A DNA stretch of 16,364 nucleotides from Myxococcota bacterium (GTDB taxonomy: Bacteria; Myxococcota_C; UBA6777), in the NCBI GenBank assembly GCA_963169055.1, contig CAUJFU010000208.1:1-16364 (forward strand), in the 5' to 3' direction. Below the pieces are notes generated by a model, which saw only the letters and a list, made by a program, of their open reading frames with translations, ran no database searches and was not told where the DNA came from. Of the stretch, positions 5,562 to 13,636 are shown one piece after another. A program made the position numbers and the translations under genes. Within the stretch, counting starts at the first letter, position 1; every line of letters starts with the position of its first letter.

Positions 5562-8500
5562 TTACCTTTGGGGGACTATGCGTCTTTTGCGGTACGCAAG
5601 CAAGAGTCCAAGCAAGCCAAGCCAGACAAGCCCTTCGTGGGGAGAGAGGGCTTCGCAGTGGCACCCGTTGTTGGGGGGAGTGGGATCTTGAGTGGTGGTG
5701 TCGGGAGCGGAGTCGGTCGAGGCGTCTGTCGATGCGTCTGTCGATGCGTCGAGTGAGGTGTCAGCGGTCGTCTCGGTGGATGGGGGTTCTTGGAGAGCTT
5801 CGAGATCGGCTTCGGGATCGAGGGGTGTTGGATCGCGAGGGTCGGTGCTGGCGTAGCGTGCAGCAAAGAACAGGGGCTGATCTTTGGGGAGGTTGTTGAG
5901 TCGGATGGACTGGAGTGTACTGCGCTCGGTGGGAGCGGGTTCTTGGAGGATATCTTGGGCGGCGAAAAACGCGGTATGTTGGGCAGGATCTTTGCCGAAC
6001 GTGCGGGTTTGTGGGTTGTAATCAAGCCAGTCGACGATCGGTGTTTGGGCGTATTTGAACTGGTAGGTTTTGACGGCGGGTGGTGCGAGCCAGCGCAAGA
6101 TGTAGGAGCCATCGCTTTCGCGGTCGACGCGCAAAGGCAGGGGACGCCAAGCCGCGTAGAGGATGGTGGCTTCTTGGGCGTGGTGAAGGGTTTGTCGAGA
6201 CGGATGATCGGGGAGATCTGCGCGTTTGGCTTGATTGTTGGCGGTGGCTTCTTGAAGGCGTTCAGCGTTTTCTAACCAGCGTTTGTCTCGGGAAAAAAGG
6301 TAGGTGAAGAAAAAGCCGAGGTATCCCGCACGCAAGCCGTCTTGCCAATCGGGAAGCGTGGTGGGGTCGGTGGGTGGGGCTGTATCGAGGTTGTATTGTT
6401 TGGGATAGCCCGATGCAGCAGGCTTTTGGGTGTTTGGACGCCAAAGCTCATGCGAAACAAAGCGAGCAAGACCTTCGAGCAGGCTGCGTGTCTTGTCGCG
6501 TTGTGTCTCGTCGAGGGCCGCGTCATCGAGAAAACTGGCATACGCACGCAACAGCAGTTCGGCGATCTCTTCGGTGTTTTGGGTGCGTTGGGCATCTTTG
6601 GCCTGTGACGAAGGCACAAAAAAGCCGCGCATCCAATCGGTGCCACTTGATTCTCCGACTTTGGCCGATTTGTCGAGGCTTTCGCGCTGCAAGAGCGTCC
6701 AAGCCGCTTGTTGGTAGCGAGCTTCTTTCGAGATCACGTACAACTTCGTCAGGTTGAGCAGCTTCCACGCATAAGAACGGAGGGTCTCGGTGGGTTCTTG
6801 TTGGCTTTCGTAAAGAAGGTGCTCGCCCCATGCCAGAAAAGCATCGCGCAAGCGGGGATCGCCTGTGGTGTGATAACCGAGAGCAAGGCTGTAAGCGTGG
6901 CGGTCATGGAGCGGAAAGCGCGGTTGGAAGGGCGGTAGGCCCTCGGCTCCTGCCAGATCGGCGTCAGGGGTGGGTAGGTTGTTTTTGCAGAGGGCAGCGG
7001 CTTGTTGACAGCGATCCGACGCATCAAAGTCATCGCTGTGGAAGACCGATTGATCGGCGTAATAGGCGAGCCGTTGGTGAGCTTGGAGATAATAGGTTCC
7101 CGCGTGAGGGGCTTCTTGGCGAAAATAGTTCAAGAGGTCGATGCGTGCGGGGTCATGCAGTAGAGGAGCGGTCGCGTCCCATCGAAGAGCGCGCACAGGA
7201 GCAAATTGTGGGCGGCGATCTTGGATCGCGAGGGGATCGCCTGTCACTTTCCAGTTGCGGGCGGTAAAGTAGCTTTCTTCCTCCTTAAACGAGATCAGGC
7301 GATCGATGCCTGCGGAGAAGGCTTCATTGTGCCACTCGGGGGCCTTGGGGCGGATCACGAGCGGGTATTGATAACGAAAGAAAGAGGCCGAAGCATCGGT
7401 CGTTTTGGTCGCGAAGTCCAAGAGATGTTCGGTGGTGTGGTGGCTTCCGAAGCGCAAGGTGTAGGTGTGGTTGGGTTGTGGTGGCAGGGCGTAAAGAGTG
7501 AAGCGCCCATCGGGGCTGATCTCAAGGCTTTGAGGGGCGTATTGTGCCGCAAAGCGCGTACCGAAGGTGATCACGCCTTGTGCGGGTTGTGATGCAGACA
7601 GTTGAGCAAAAAACAGAGCGATGGGTTGTTCTGTTGTGCCCGAAGCGAGGGATTGTTGTGCTTGTTGGATCGTGTATCCATCGGAGCGTGCGGGGTGTTT
7701 GTCCGCAGGGTAGAGATCGAGGCCAAGAGCGGGGAGGCGATTGCGTCCTTGAAAGAGGGTGACGGGAGCGTCGTTGGTTTGGAGGGTTGTGGAGAACGGG
7801 GTGGTGTGGGTCGAAAAGGTGGTGCGTGGTGCGCTGATCTGGCTTGCGAGGGAAAAGCGCAGGCTGCGCAAACGAAGATGACGGATGCGCTGCTTGCTGG
7901 CATTTTGGAGAGTGAGTGTGAGACGGACGTCCGAGCGTGCGCGTGTAAAGGCCAGACGGAGGGTAAAATCGGCAAGGCTTTCTTGGGTAGTGTTGCGCAA
8001 TGTCCCTTGGATACGCAGGATCGCACGAACAGGGCCATTTTCTTCGATGGTGGCGCGCAAGTTGGGATCGGACTCGGCAGAATAGGTCTTGCCGTCGGCG
8101 TCTTCGGCGATCAGGCCGGACAGCGGGGCGCTGCGTAAAAACGTGGTGCTGCCGATCTGGACTTGATCGAGGCCGTTGAATTGGGCTTTTCGGAGAGTAA
8201 ATTGGGCGGCTCCTGTGTCGACCGTGATCTTGTCGGGCGAATCTTTCGCCATATCGGGCGCGGTCAGGTTTCCTTCGCCGAGGGTAAAGAACATCTTTTG
8301 ATATTGTTCCCCGCCGCGCAGATCGACAAGCGAATGGAGTTTGATCCAACGGGGTCTTCCATTCGGCCATGCGGTCAGAGGTGTGATCTGGGCGTACTTT
8401 GCGCCGATCAGCACGTAGTTGATGCTTTCAAGATCGGGATCGAGCGGGATCGTGAACGTGACGGGTTCATCCAAACGATCCATCCCTTTGAGTAGCTGAA

Positions 8501-8630
8501 ATGTCGGACTATCGGGATTGTTTGGCAGAGCTTCTTGTAAGGTGAGCGGGATATACAGATTGGTGTGAGCGTGCGCCTGCGCTGGAAGCCACAAACACAA
8601 ACCCACCCAACACCACAAACACAATCGCAT
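5562..8630 (-). CDS. Surface-anchored PcRGLX/RIFT-barrel polysaccharide-lyase-like protein with MYXO-CTERM-like tail
   Basis: A 1022-residue exported protein. The signal peptide (residues 1-~22, MRLCLWCWVGLCLWLPAQAHA) is followed by a beta-rich N-terminal region with EPVTFTIPLDPDL and AWPNGRPRW (~88-95), as in the RIFT-barrel domain of PcRGLX-type exo-rhamnogalacturonan lyases (CAZy PL26). Residues ~540-820 are rich in Trp/Tyr and helices (DRHAYSLALGYHTTGD...), like an alpha/alpha toroid. An FnIII-like segment follows (~830-925). A Thr/Asp/Ser spacer with DAST repeats (12-bp units at 5716-5751) leads to the C-terminus: GCHCEA (Cys990, Cys992), a short hydrophobic helix and RKRR (1014-1017), a MYXO-CTERM-like sorting signal. 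Rhamnogalacturonan or another polysaccharide as substrate is inferred. AGGAGAGGA just upstream supports the ATG at 8630. The frame is open to 8969, but that extension is repeat-derived. Confidence 0.8.
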   Translation of the reverse strand: MRLCLWCWVGLCLWLPAQAHAHTNLYIPLTLQEALPNNPDSPTFQLLKGMDRLDEPVTFTIPLDPDLESINYVLIGAKYAQITPLTAWPNGRPRWIKLHSLVDLRGGEQYQKMFFTLGEGNLTAPDMAKDSPDKITVDTGAAQFTLRKAQFNGLDQVQIGSTTFLRSAPLSGLIAEDADGKTYSAESDPNLRATIEENGPVRAILRIQGTLRNTTQESLADFTLRLAFTRARSDVRLTLTLQNASKQRIRHLRLRSLRFSLASQISAPRTTFSTHTTPFSTTLQTNDAPVTLFQGRNRLPALGLDLYPADKHPARSDGYTIQQAQQSLASGTTEQPIALFFAQLSASQPAQGVITFGTRFAAQYAPQSLEISPDGRFTLYALPPQPNHTYTLRFGSHHTTEHLLDFATKTTDASASFFRYQYPLVIRPKAPEWHNEAFSAGIDRLISFKEEESYFTARNWKVTGDPLAIQDRRPQFAPVRALRWDATAPLLHDPARIDLLNYFRQEAPHAGTYYLQAHQRLAYYADQSVFHSDDFDASDRCQQAAALCKNNLPTPDADLAGAEGLPPFQPRFPLHDRHAYSLALGYHTTGDPRLRDAFLAWGEHLLYESQQEPTETLRSYAWKLLNLTKLYVISKEARYQQAAWTLLQRESLDKSAKVGESSGTDWMRGFFVPSSQAKDAQRTQNTEEIAELLLRAYASFLDDAALDETQRDKTRSLLEGLARFVSHELWRPNTQKPAASGYPKQYNLDTAPPTDPTTLPDWQDGLRAGYLGFFFTYLFSRDKRWLENAERLQEATANNQAKRADLPDHPSRQTLHHAQEATILYAAWRPLPLRVDRESDGSYILRWLAPPAVKTYQFKYAQTPIVDWLDYNPQTRTFGKDPAQHTAFFAAQDILQEPAPTERSTLQSIRLNNLPKDQPLFFAARYASTDPRDPTPLDPEADLEALQEPPSTETTADTSLDASTDASTDASTDSAPDTTTQDPTPPNNGCHCEALSPHEGLVWLGLLGLLLAYRKRRIVPQR

Positions 8631-8744
8631 CCGTCCTCTCCTATCCAAAAACAAACAAAACATACAAAAACCCCCGCGTTCGTACCCGTCCAAGCGACAG
8701 CGTCGTCTGCGTGAAACACAATGATCTCTTCGCCAACACGGGGT

Positions 8745-8787
8745 CAAGGGAGCCGCGCTCCCTTGCGGGGTTTGGGGCAGCGCCCCA
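8745..8787. repeat. Double-hairpin GC-rich intergenic element
   Basis: CAAGGGAGC-CGC-GCTCCCTTG (perfect 9-bp arms, 8745-8765) is followed by GCGGGGTT and TGGGGC-AGC-GCCCCA (perfect 6-bp arms, 8773-8787). The second half resembles dispersed GGGGTTTGGGGC...GCCCC elements seen in many bacterial genomes. No transposase is present. Confidence 0.6.
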
Positions 8788-8893
8788 TAAAACAAAACCA
8801 ACTCAACAAACGACACCAACAAAAGAGTTGCCGCTCTCAGAACATCGGAGTTTGGGGGCCAAGATGCAAGCGTCGAGTGCCTTGCAGAGGATT

Positions 8894-8965
8894 GCGAAGG
8901 AGCGGGGGGTTGTGAAGGAGCGGAGGGTTGCGAAGGGGCGGAGGGTTGTGAAGGAGCGGAGGGTT
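8894..8965. repeat. 18-bp tandem repeat, four copies
   Basis: Four adjacent 18-base units (8894-8911, 8912-8929, 8930-8947, 8948-8965) share the consensus GYGAAGGAGCGGAGGGTT. Units alternate GCG/GTG at their first codon-sized triplet and differ by only one or two bases. The plus strand of each unit is strongly purine-rich. The array lies about 170 bp upstream of the HEAT-protein start. Confidence 0.9.
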
Positions 8966-9135
8966 GCATTGGAGTGGACTCTGCTCCACGATAACAGCCT
9001 TTGCGAGGCGTTGGGGCGTGCTGCTTCGGTGTCTTTGGCTCGGAACATACGAATCTTGCGGAGTTTGTGGGAGCGATGGAAAGTCAGACAGAGATGTTTT
9101 TTGGTGAGGTCGTGTTGTGGCGAAGAGAGCGTGTT

Positions 9136-10713
9136 GTGAGGGGCTTTTTGCGGCGAGGCGTGGTGTGGTGTGTGTGCGTTTGGCTGGTGTGGTGGGGGTG
9201 GCTTGGAAGGTCGGAAGCAGGGGGAGATCCATCGTGGAAGGCTTTGGTGCGGAGCTATCGGGCAGCACCGACGGTCTCTGCAAAGGTTGAACACCTCGAT
9301 GCGATCGGTCGATTGGGACATAAAGGAAAATCCGCGATCCCGACGCTGCTTAGGGCGTTGAAGAACGAATCGTCTGCGATTCGGCGTGCAGCGTTGCTTG
9401 CGCTTGGTGATGTGGGGGCCAAAGAGATCGGGCCGCATCTATCGCAGGTAAAAGCGGCGAGCCTTGAGTCGCATTGGATGGTGCGGATGGCGGCGGTGCA
9501 AGTGTTGTTTCAAGCTGCACAGCACGAGCGGTGGTTTGCGAAGTGTTTTCCGTGGTTGGTGGCCTTGGTGCATGATACACGACCCGAAGTACGGGTTGCG
9601 GCGGTGGAGGCGTTGGGGCGCTTGGGTGGGCGGGCGCGGCCTGCTTTGCCGACCTTGCTTCATGCGCTGCGCGATCCCCATACACAAGTCCACCAAGAGG
9701 CCATCGTTGCGATCCGACCGATGTTTTCGGGCTTTGCAAAGGCATCACCTCAGATAGATGCGCTGATCGTTCAGTTGCGTACGCTGCTCAAAAGCAAGGA
9801 TTATCTAACGCGGGCATTGGTGGCGAAAACGCTCGCAGGATGGGGCAAGATGCTTGCGGGACTGGAGCCAATGGTAGAGCCGTTGGTGGCGGATCTTGGG
9901 GCGGCGTTGGCGGATCTTGAGTTGCCGGTGCGATTGGCGGCGGGGCATGCGTTGGCGCAGATCGGGGAGCGAAGTTTGGTGGTGTTGCAAAAGGCGTTGC
10001 GTGATCCGCGTAGAGATGTGCGTTTGGCGGCGATCAAAGCTTTGGAAGAACGCGCACAAACCCCTGCATTTTTTGCGATCTTGCGCAAGGCTCTCGAAGA
10101 CAAAGACCTCATCGTCCAAGAGGCTGCGATCTTGGCTGTCGGAAGTGCCGAACAATCGGGGGCTTCTGCGGTGGATGCGCTTATTCCTTACCTCAACGCG
10201 CCGCAAGCGACTTTGCGCCAAGGTGCGATATGGACGTTAAGTCGGATCGGCAAAGCAGCGGTGCCAGCGTTGCACAAAGCAGCTTTGTTGGACTCGTGGT
10301 GGTGGCGGGTGGCGGCGATCGATGCGTTGGGTGCGATCGGGCCTGCTGCGGCTCCTGCGGCGTTGAGCCTTTTGCAAGGGCTACATCATCCCCAGTGGCA
10401 AGTTCGGCGTTCGGCAGCGTTTGCGATCCCGACCATCGGACGGGAGCTTTTGCGCTACTGGCCCGCAAAACACGCAGTATCCGAATTGATCCGCGCCTTG
10501 CTTGACGGACAGTGGCAGGTGCGTTATGGGGCGATTGCTGCGCTGCGTTGGTATGGACCCCAAGCTGTTGCAGCGATCCCTGCTTTGCAAAAGCAGCTTA
10601 CAGCCAACGAACCGATCATCCGCCAAGCCGCCCAACGTGCGCTGCGTGTGATCCAATCATCCTCGGGGAAAATGTCCATCCCCTCGATGCCAAGGAAGAA
10701 CCAACGACCATGA
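9136..10713 (+). CDS. Exported HEAT-repeat (PBS-lyase-like) protein
   Basis: About 525 residues. A basic start (VRGFLRRG) and hydrophobic core (VVWCVCVWLVWWGWLG) with a likely cleavage after SEA form a signal peptide. The rest is a solenoid of roughly ten HEAT-like repeats of ~35-50 residues, each with forms such as AIPTLLRALKNESSAIRRAALLALGDVG, VRVAAVEALGRLGGRARPALPTLL and VRLAAIKALEE. Such solenoids are protein-interaction scaffolds; no catalytic motif is seen. The start is ambiguous: the GTG at 9136 with a weak AAGAGAG upstream puts the basic region at the N-terminus, while ATGs at 9076 and 9094 and a TTG at 9001 are in frame. The stop codon overlaps the ATG of the TerB-like gene (ATGA), so the two are translationally coupled and probably function together. 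Confidence 0.85.
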   Translation: MRGFLRRGVVWCVCVWLVWWGWLGRSEAGGDPSWKALVRSYRAAPTVSAKVEHLDAIGRLGHKGKSAIPTLLRALKNESSAIRRAALLALGDVGAKEIGPHLSQVKAASLESHWMVRMAAVQVLFQAAQHERWFAKCFPWLVALVHDTRPEVRVAAVEALGRLGGRARPALPTLLHALRDPHTQVHQEAIVAIRPMFSGFAKASPQIDALIVQLRTLLKSKDYLTRALVAKTLAGWGKMLAGLEPMVEPLVADLGAALADLELPVRLAAGHALAQIGERSLVVLQKALRDPRRDVRLAAIKALEERAQTPAFFAILRKALEDKDLIVQEAAILAVGSAEQSGASAVDALIPYLNAPQATLRQGAIWTLSRIGKAAVPALHKAALLDSWWWRVAAIDALGAIGPAAAPAALSLLQGLHHPQWQVRRSAAFAIPTIGRELLRYWPAKHAVSELIRALLDGQWQVRYGAIAALRWYGPQAVAAIPALQKQLTANEPIIRQAAQRALRVIQSSSGKMSIPSMPRKNQRP

Positions 10714-11198
10714 TCCCTTTATCCTCGCTTTTTTCCCGCTTCTTTCCTGCCAAAAAAACGGGTCAAGAGGCTGTGCCTTGTTTGTCCCGTGAGATGGCCT
10801 TTGTGGGGCTGCTTGTCGAGATGGCTTACGCAGATGCCCAACTGGACGAGCGCGAGATGGAGATGATCAAACACATCGTCCAAGAGCGGCTTCATCTCAA
10901 AGAAGAAGATGCACTGCTTTTGTTGCGCCAAGCCCATGAGATGATGCAAAAAGATTATGACCATCGACCTTGCACAAAGACCGTTGCGAGCGGCTTTTCG
11001 CATGGGGACAAACTCTCTTTGATCGAAGATCTGTGGCGGATCTTGCTTGTGGATCGGTATGTCGATGTGCGCGAAAGCAAGCTGCTACGGTCGGTTCAGC
11101 TTGCGCTCGGCATGAGCCTCGAAGACATCGAAAAAGCCCGCGAACGCGCCACCTCCACCGAACCCCTCAAACCCCTCGAATGCTCCTGCCAAGGCTGA
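10710..11198 (+). CDS. TerB-like (tellurite-resistance TerB / DUF533-type) protein
   Basis: A 162-residue all-helical protein. Residues ~30-150 follow the TerB pattern: FVGLLVEMAYADAQLDEREMEMIKHIV (acidic A-D-x-x-x-D-E-R-E region), a middle helix set, and KLSLIEDLWRILLVDRYVDVRESKLLRSV as the second, pseudo-symmetric half. Family knowledge: TerB domains bind divalent metal through acidic residues and are found in stress-response and membrane-associated complexes; they are not proof of tellurite resistance. There is no signal peptide. The ATG at 10710 overlaps the HEAT gene stop as ATGA, with AAGGAAG upstream. A spare frame reaching back to 10512 lies entirely inside the HEAT gene and was not used. 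The 234-bp gap before the kinase gene holds A/T-rich tracts (11338-11375) but no convincing promoter. Confidence 0.82.
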   Translation: MIPLSSLFSRFFPAKKTGQEAVPCLSREMAFVGLLVEMAYADAQLDEREMEMIKHIVQERLHLKEEDALLLLRQAHEMMQKDYDHRPCTKTVASGFSHGDKLSLIEDLWRILLVDRYVDVRESKLLRSVQLALGMSLEDIEKARERATSTEPLKPLECSCQG

Positions 11199-11432
11199 CT
11201 CCCACCGTCTTCGTGTTCTGAGCGTCCAAAAAGCCAACAGTCTGTGTCGCGGGGGTTGTGCGTGTGTTGGACACCTCGTCTGGGTGGGTTGGGGAGGGCG
11301 GGCTTGCTTTTGGCGGTGATGAACGGTATCGATCCGATCAAAGAAAAAACAATCTTTTCGGCATATTTTTTGTTGTAGGCGCACCCCGCAAAAAGTGAAC
11401 AGCACAAAGGCGAAAAGCAAAAGGGCAGGCAG

Positions 11433-13574
11433 ATGGTGGATTTAGCAGTGGATCGGTTGGACGGAAAAGTGATCGGGGGGTATCATCTTTTGGAGCGTGT
11501 GGGGCGCGGGGGGATGGCGTGGGTGTACAAAGCAGCTTCGTTGCAGCGTCCTGAACAATCGGTTGCGGTGAAATTTTTGAACGAGGATTCCTTTAAGAAC
11601 CCAACGTTACGCTCCAGATTCCGCCTCGAATACAAGATCCACAAAGAGCTTGATCACCCAAATATCGTCAAAGCCCACCAGATCCTCGAAGAGGATGGCT
11701 TGTTGGGCTACGTCATGGATTGGATCCAAGGCGAGACGTTCCGCAAACGGTTTTTGGACCCGATCCGGCCTTCTTTCATCTCCCGAGAAGAGATCCGCGT
11801 CTATTTTTTGCCTCTTTTGGATGCGATCGATGCAGCCCATCAAAAGGGCTTTTTGCATCGCGATCTCAAACCCTCCAACCTGATGATCGTTCAACACGCA
11901 GGCGAAGAAACCCCGAAAGTTCTGGACTTTGGCATCGGAAAGGATGAAGACGGCGAAAAAGTCCACACTGGAACAGGCGAGATTATCGGGAGTTGTCATT
12001 ATATGGCTCCCGAACAGATCGAACGAAGCAAGCACGCGCCTGCAATGGGCCGCCAGACAGACGTGTATCAACTGGGCGCTGTGTTGTTTCATTTGATCAC
12101 TCGCCACCTCCCCTTCAAAGGCAACACCGCAAACGTCCTGCTTGGGCATACCCAAGGCGAATTGCCTGATATCTTTCGCTATCGCCCTGAACTGGAACGC
12201 TCGACCGTTGGCCCACTGCTCAAGCTGGTGATCGAACACGCCATGGAAAAAGATCCCGCCAACCGTTTTGCTTCGTGTGCCAGTTTCCGAGAATACTTGT
12301 CCGCTGCGCTGCGCGGTGATCCTTTGGCGGCGGACTTCGAGAAGATCCAACGGACCACGCCGCGTTCTTATTCGACGCCTGTTTACGGCGACGAAGAAGA
12401 CTTCGATGCACCCCAAGTCTCGGTCTATCCTCCTTCTGGGATCTACGCTGCCCCTCCAGAATTCAAAGCCCTTGCAGCGTTGTCTGTTCCCGGCAAACCG
12501 CTACTGCACTCTGTTCCTCCGCCACAATCCGGCTACTCGCTACACCCTTCCCTTTCCTCACTCCCGCCGAGTTCCTCGCCCACAGACGAAGAACACGAAT
12601 TCACCCGACACGTCGCTTCTCTGCCGCAAGAAGTGAAAGAGGTGATCGCGATGCGAAACGCTCATCATTCGGGTGTTTCTTCGCTTCCGATCTCTTCGTC
12701 ATCGTTGTCCTCGTCGGCTGTCTCATCGCCCTCATCGCCCTCAACGGCTGTCTTGACCTCATCGTCCTCGTCGGCGGCTTCTGTCTCGGAAAGCGTGGCT
12801 GCGCGGCTACGCGAGGCGCTTGCGAGTGATTTCTCTGTGAAACTGCCCACCCCTCCACCCGCTTCTTCTGAAGCATCACCCGCTGAAGAGACCACAGAAA
12901 GCTCCATCACCAAGCCCAACGGCTTCGAGTTTCAAAAGACCCAGCGCAATCTTCTTGAGGGCGTGCCAAGGGAGTTTATCGCGGCGGCGGTTGGCTTTGC
13001 AGATACACATGAAGAACCGATCGCTTCAAACGAGCAAGCGCATGGTTCAAACGAAGCTGCCCCCAACGCTGAAGCATGGGACACTTCGACGGCGGATTTC
13101 CCTCTCGATATCGAAAAAACCAGCCTTGACCGACAAGCCCCGTCGATGCAAGAGATCACAGCTTTTCTTGCCCAACGCGATGCAGCACAACAATCTCCCC
13201 TCGCCCAACGCGACGCAGCACAACAAGTCCCTTTGCCCGTCTCCGAGGTTGCTTTAGACAAGACCACACAGGATATGCGCTTTCCGCCAGAAGAACTGGC
13301 GCGCTTTCTTGCGCGCCAACCCTCCGTACAAGATCCACACGCATCTCTTTTGCAAGGCCAACAGGTCTCCGCATTGTCTTCTCAACCGCAACCTTCGTCG
13401 TCCCATGCCTCTGACGCTCCGATTCCTGCATACCCACCGACGGTATCCCATCCATCGCAATCTCCGCCCTTGGCTGCACAAGGGATCTCGATGCGTGTGG
13501 TTTGGTTGATCGCGGTCGGCTGCTTGATCGCGGGAGGTCTCGGAACTTTCTTGTTGACTCGCTTTTGGCCGTGA
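11433..13574 (+). CDS. Hanks-type Ser/Thr protein kinase with C-terminal membrane anchor
   Basis: A 713-residue protein. The N-terminal kinase domain (~17-290) has all key motifs: glycine loop GRGGMAWV (24-31), Lys47 in AVKF, helix-C Glu66, catalytic HRDLKPSN (142-149, Asp144), DFG (165-167) and APE (192-194), so it should be active. Residues ~300-680 are Pro/Ser-rich with long serine runs and a 33-bp repeated AQRDAAQQ motif. The last ~25 residues (VVWLIAVGCLIAGGLGTFLLTRFWP) form a transmembrane helix with almost nothing after it, so there is no extracytoplasmic sensor domain. Ser/Thr kinases of this form are numerous in myxobacteria; the substrate is unknown. The ATG at 11433 follows AAGGGCAGGCAG. 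The stop codon lies inside a 27-bp tandem duplication. The methyltransferase gene starts 67 bp downstream. Confidence 0.92.
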   Translation: MVDLAVDRLDGKVIGGYHLLERVGRGGMAWVYKAASLQRPEQSVAVKFLNEDSFKNPTLRSRFRLEYKIHKELDHPNIVKAHQILEEDGLLGYVMDWIQGETFRKRFLDPIRPSFISREEIRVYFLPLLDAIDAAHQKGFLHRDLKPSNLMIVQHAGEETPKVLDFGIGKDEDGEKVHTGTGEIIGSCHYMAPEQIERSKHAPAMGRQTDVYQLGAVLFHLITRHLPFKGNTANVLLGHTQGELPDIFRYRPELERSTVGPLLKLVIEHAMEKDPANRFASCASFREYLSAALRGDPLAADFEKIQRTTPRSYSTPVYGDEEDFDAPQVSVYPPSGIYAAPPEFKALAALSVPGKPLLHSVPPPQSGYSLHPSLSSLPPSSSPTDEEHEFTRHVASLPQEVKEVIAMRNAHHSGVSSLPISSSSLSSSAVSSPSSPSTAVLTSSSSSAASVSESVAARLREALASDFSVKLPTPPPASSEASPAEETTESSITKPNGFEFQKTQRNLLEGVPREFIAAAVGFADTHEEPIASNEQAHGSNEAAPNAEAWDTSTADFPLDIEKTSLDRQAPSMQEITAFLAQRDAAQQSPLAQRDAAQQVPLPVSEVALDKTTQDMRFPPEELARFLARQPSVQDPHASLLQGQQVSALSSQPQPSSSHASDAPIPAYPPTVSHPSQSPPLAAQGISMRVVWLIAVGCLIAGGLGTFLLTRFWP
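13170..13235. repeat. 33-bp in-frame duplication in the kinase linker
   Basis: Units 13170-13202 and 13203-13235 encode successive AQRDAAQQ[SV]PL blocks. A third, degenerate LARQPSVQD follows about 30 residues on. The length is a multiple of three, so the frame is kept. Confidence 0.8.
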
Positions 13575-13612
13575 GAACGATGCTTTCGCTTTTGGCCGTG
13601 AGAACGATGCTT
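13559..13612. repeat. Perfect 27-bp tandem duplication spanning the kinase stop codon
   Basis: Units 13559-13585 and 13586-13612 are identical, and the next two bases also match. The first copy contains the last kinase codons (Arg-Phe-Trp-Pro) and the TGA at 13572-13574; the second repeats them in the untranslated gap before the methyltransferase gene. Confidence 0.95.
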
Positions 13613-13630
13613 TCTTTGTTTCCGCATATC

Positions 13631-13636
13631 AGGAGG
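13631..13636 (+). promoter_or_regulatory. Shine-Dalgarno site for the methyltransferase TTG start
   Basis: A full AGGAGG lies 5 bases before the TTG at 13642. A strong SD with a rare start codon may set methylase translation at a moderate level. Confidence 0.75.

Larger units (their letters stand above)
8631..9135. other. Divergent intergenic region with hairpins and tandem repeat
   Basis: About 500 bp separates the divergently transcribed lyase-like and HEAT-repeat genes. It must carry promoters for both, but I could not identify convincing -35/-10 pairs. It contains an A/C-rich leader next to the lyase start (8640-8675), a pair of GC-rich hairpins (8745-8787), an 18-bp tandem array (8894-8965) and a GTGGACTCTGCTCCAC hairpin (8974-8989). 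Frames open here on both strands are products of the repeats. If the HEAT gene starts at the TTG at 9001, the non-coding part is about 370 bp. Confidence 0.6.

Noticed and set aside
8894-8965. Possible CRISPR array
   Set aside because: The 18-bp units are directly adjacent with no spacers and there are no cas genes.
8631-8969. 113-residue N-terminal extension of the lyase-like protein
   Set aside because: It is made of PSAPSQ repeats from the 18-bp array and hairpin DNA. A good signal peptide with its own SD site starts at 8630.
8803-9438. 211-codon minus-strand frame across the repeat array and the start of the HEAT gene
   Set aside because: It consists of repeat-derived Ser/Pro/Arg/Leu sequence and overlaps the signal peptide region of the HEAT gene; no SD or domain.
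10710-11198. A tellurite-resistance operon
   Set aside because: Only a TerB-like domain is present. No TerA/C/D/E/Z genes are nearby, so the resistance label is not warranted.
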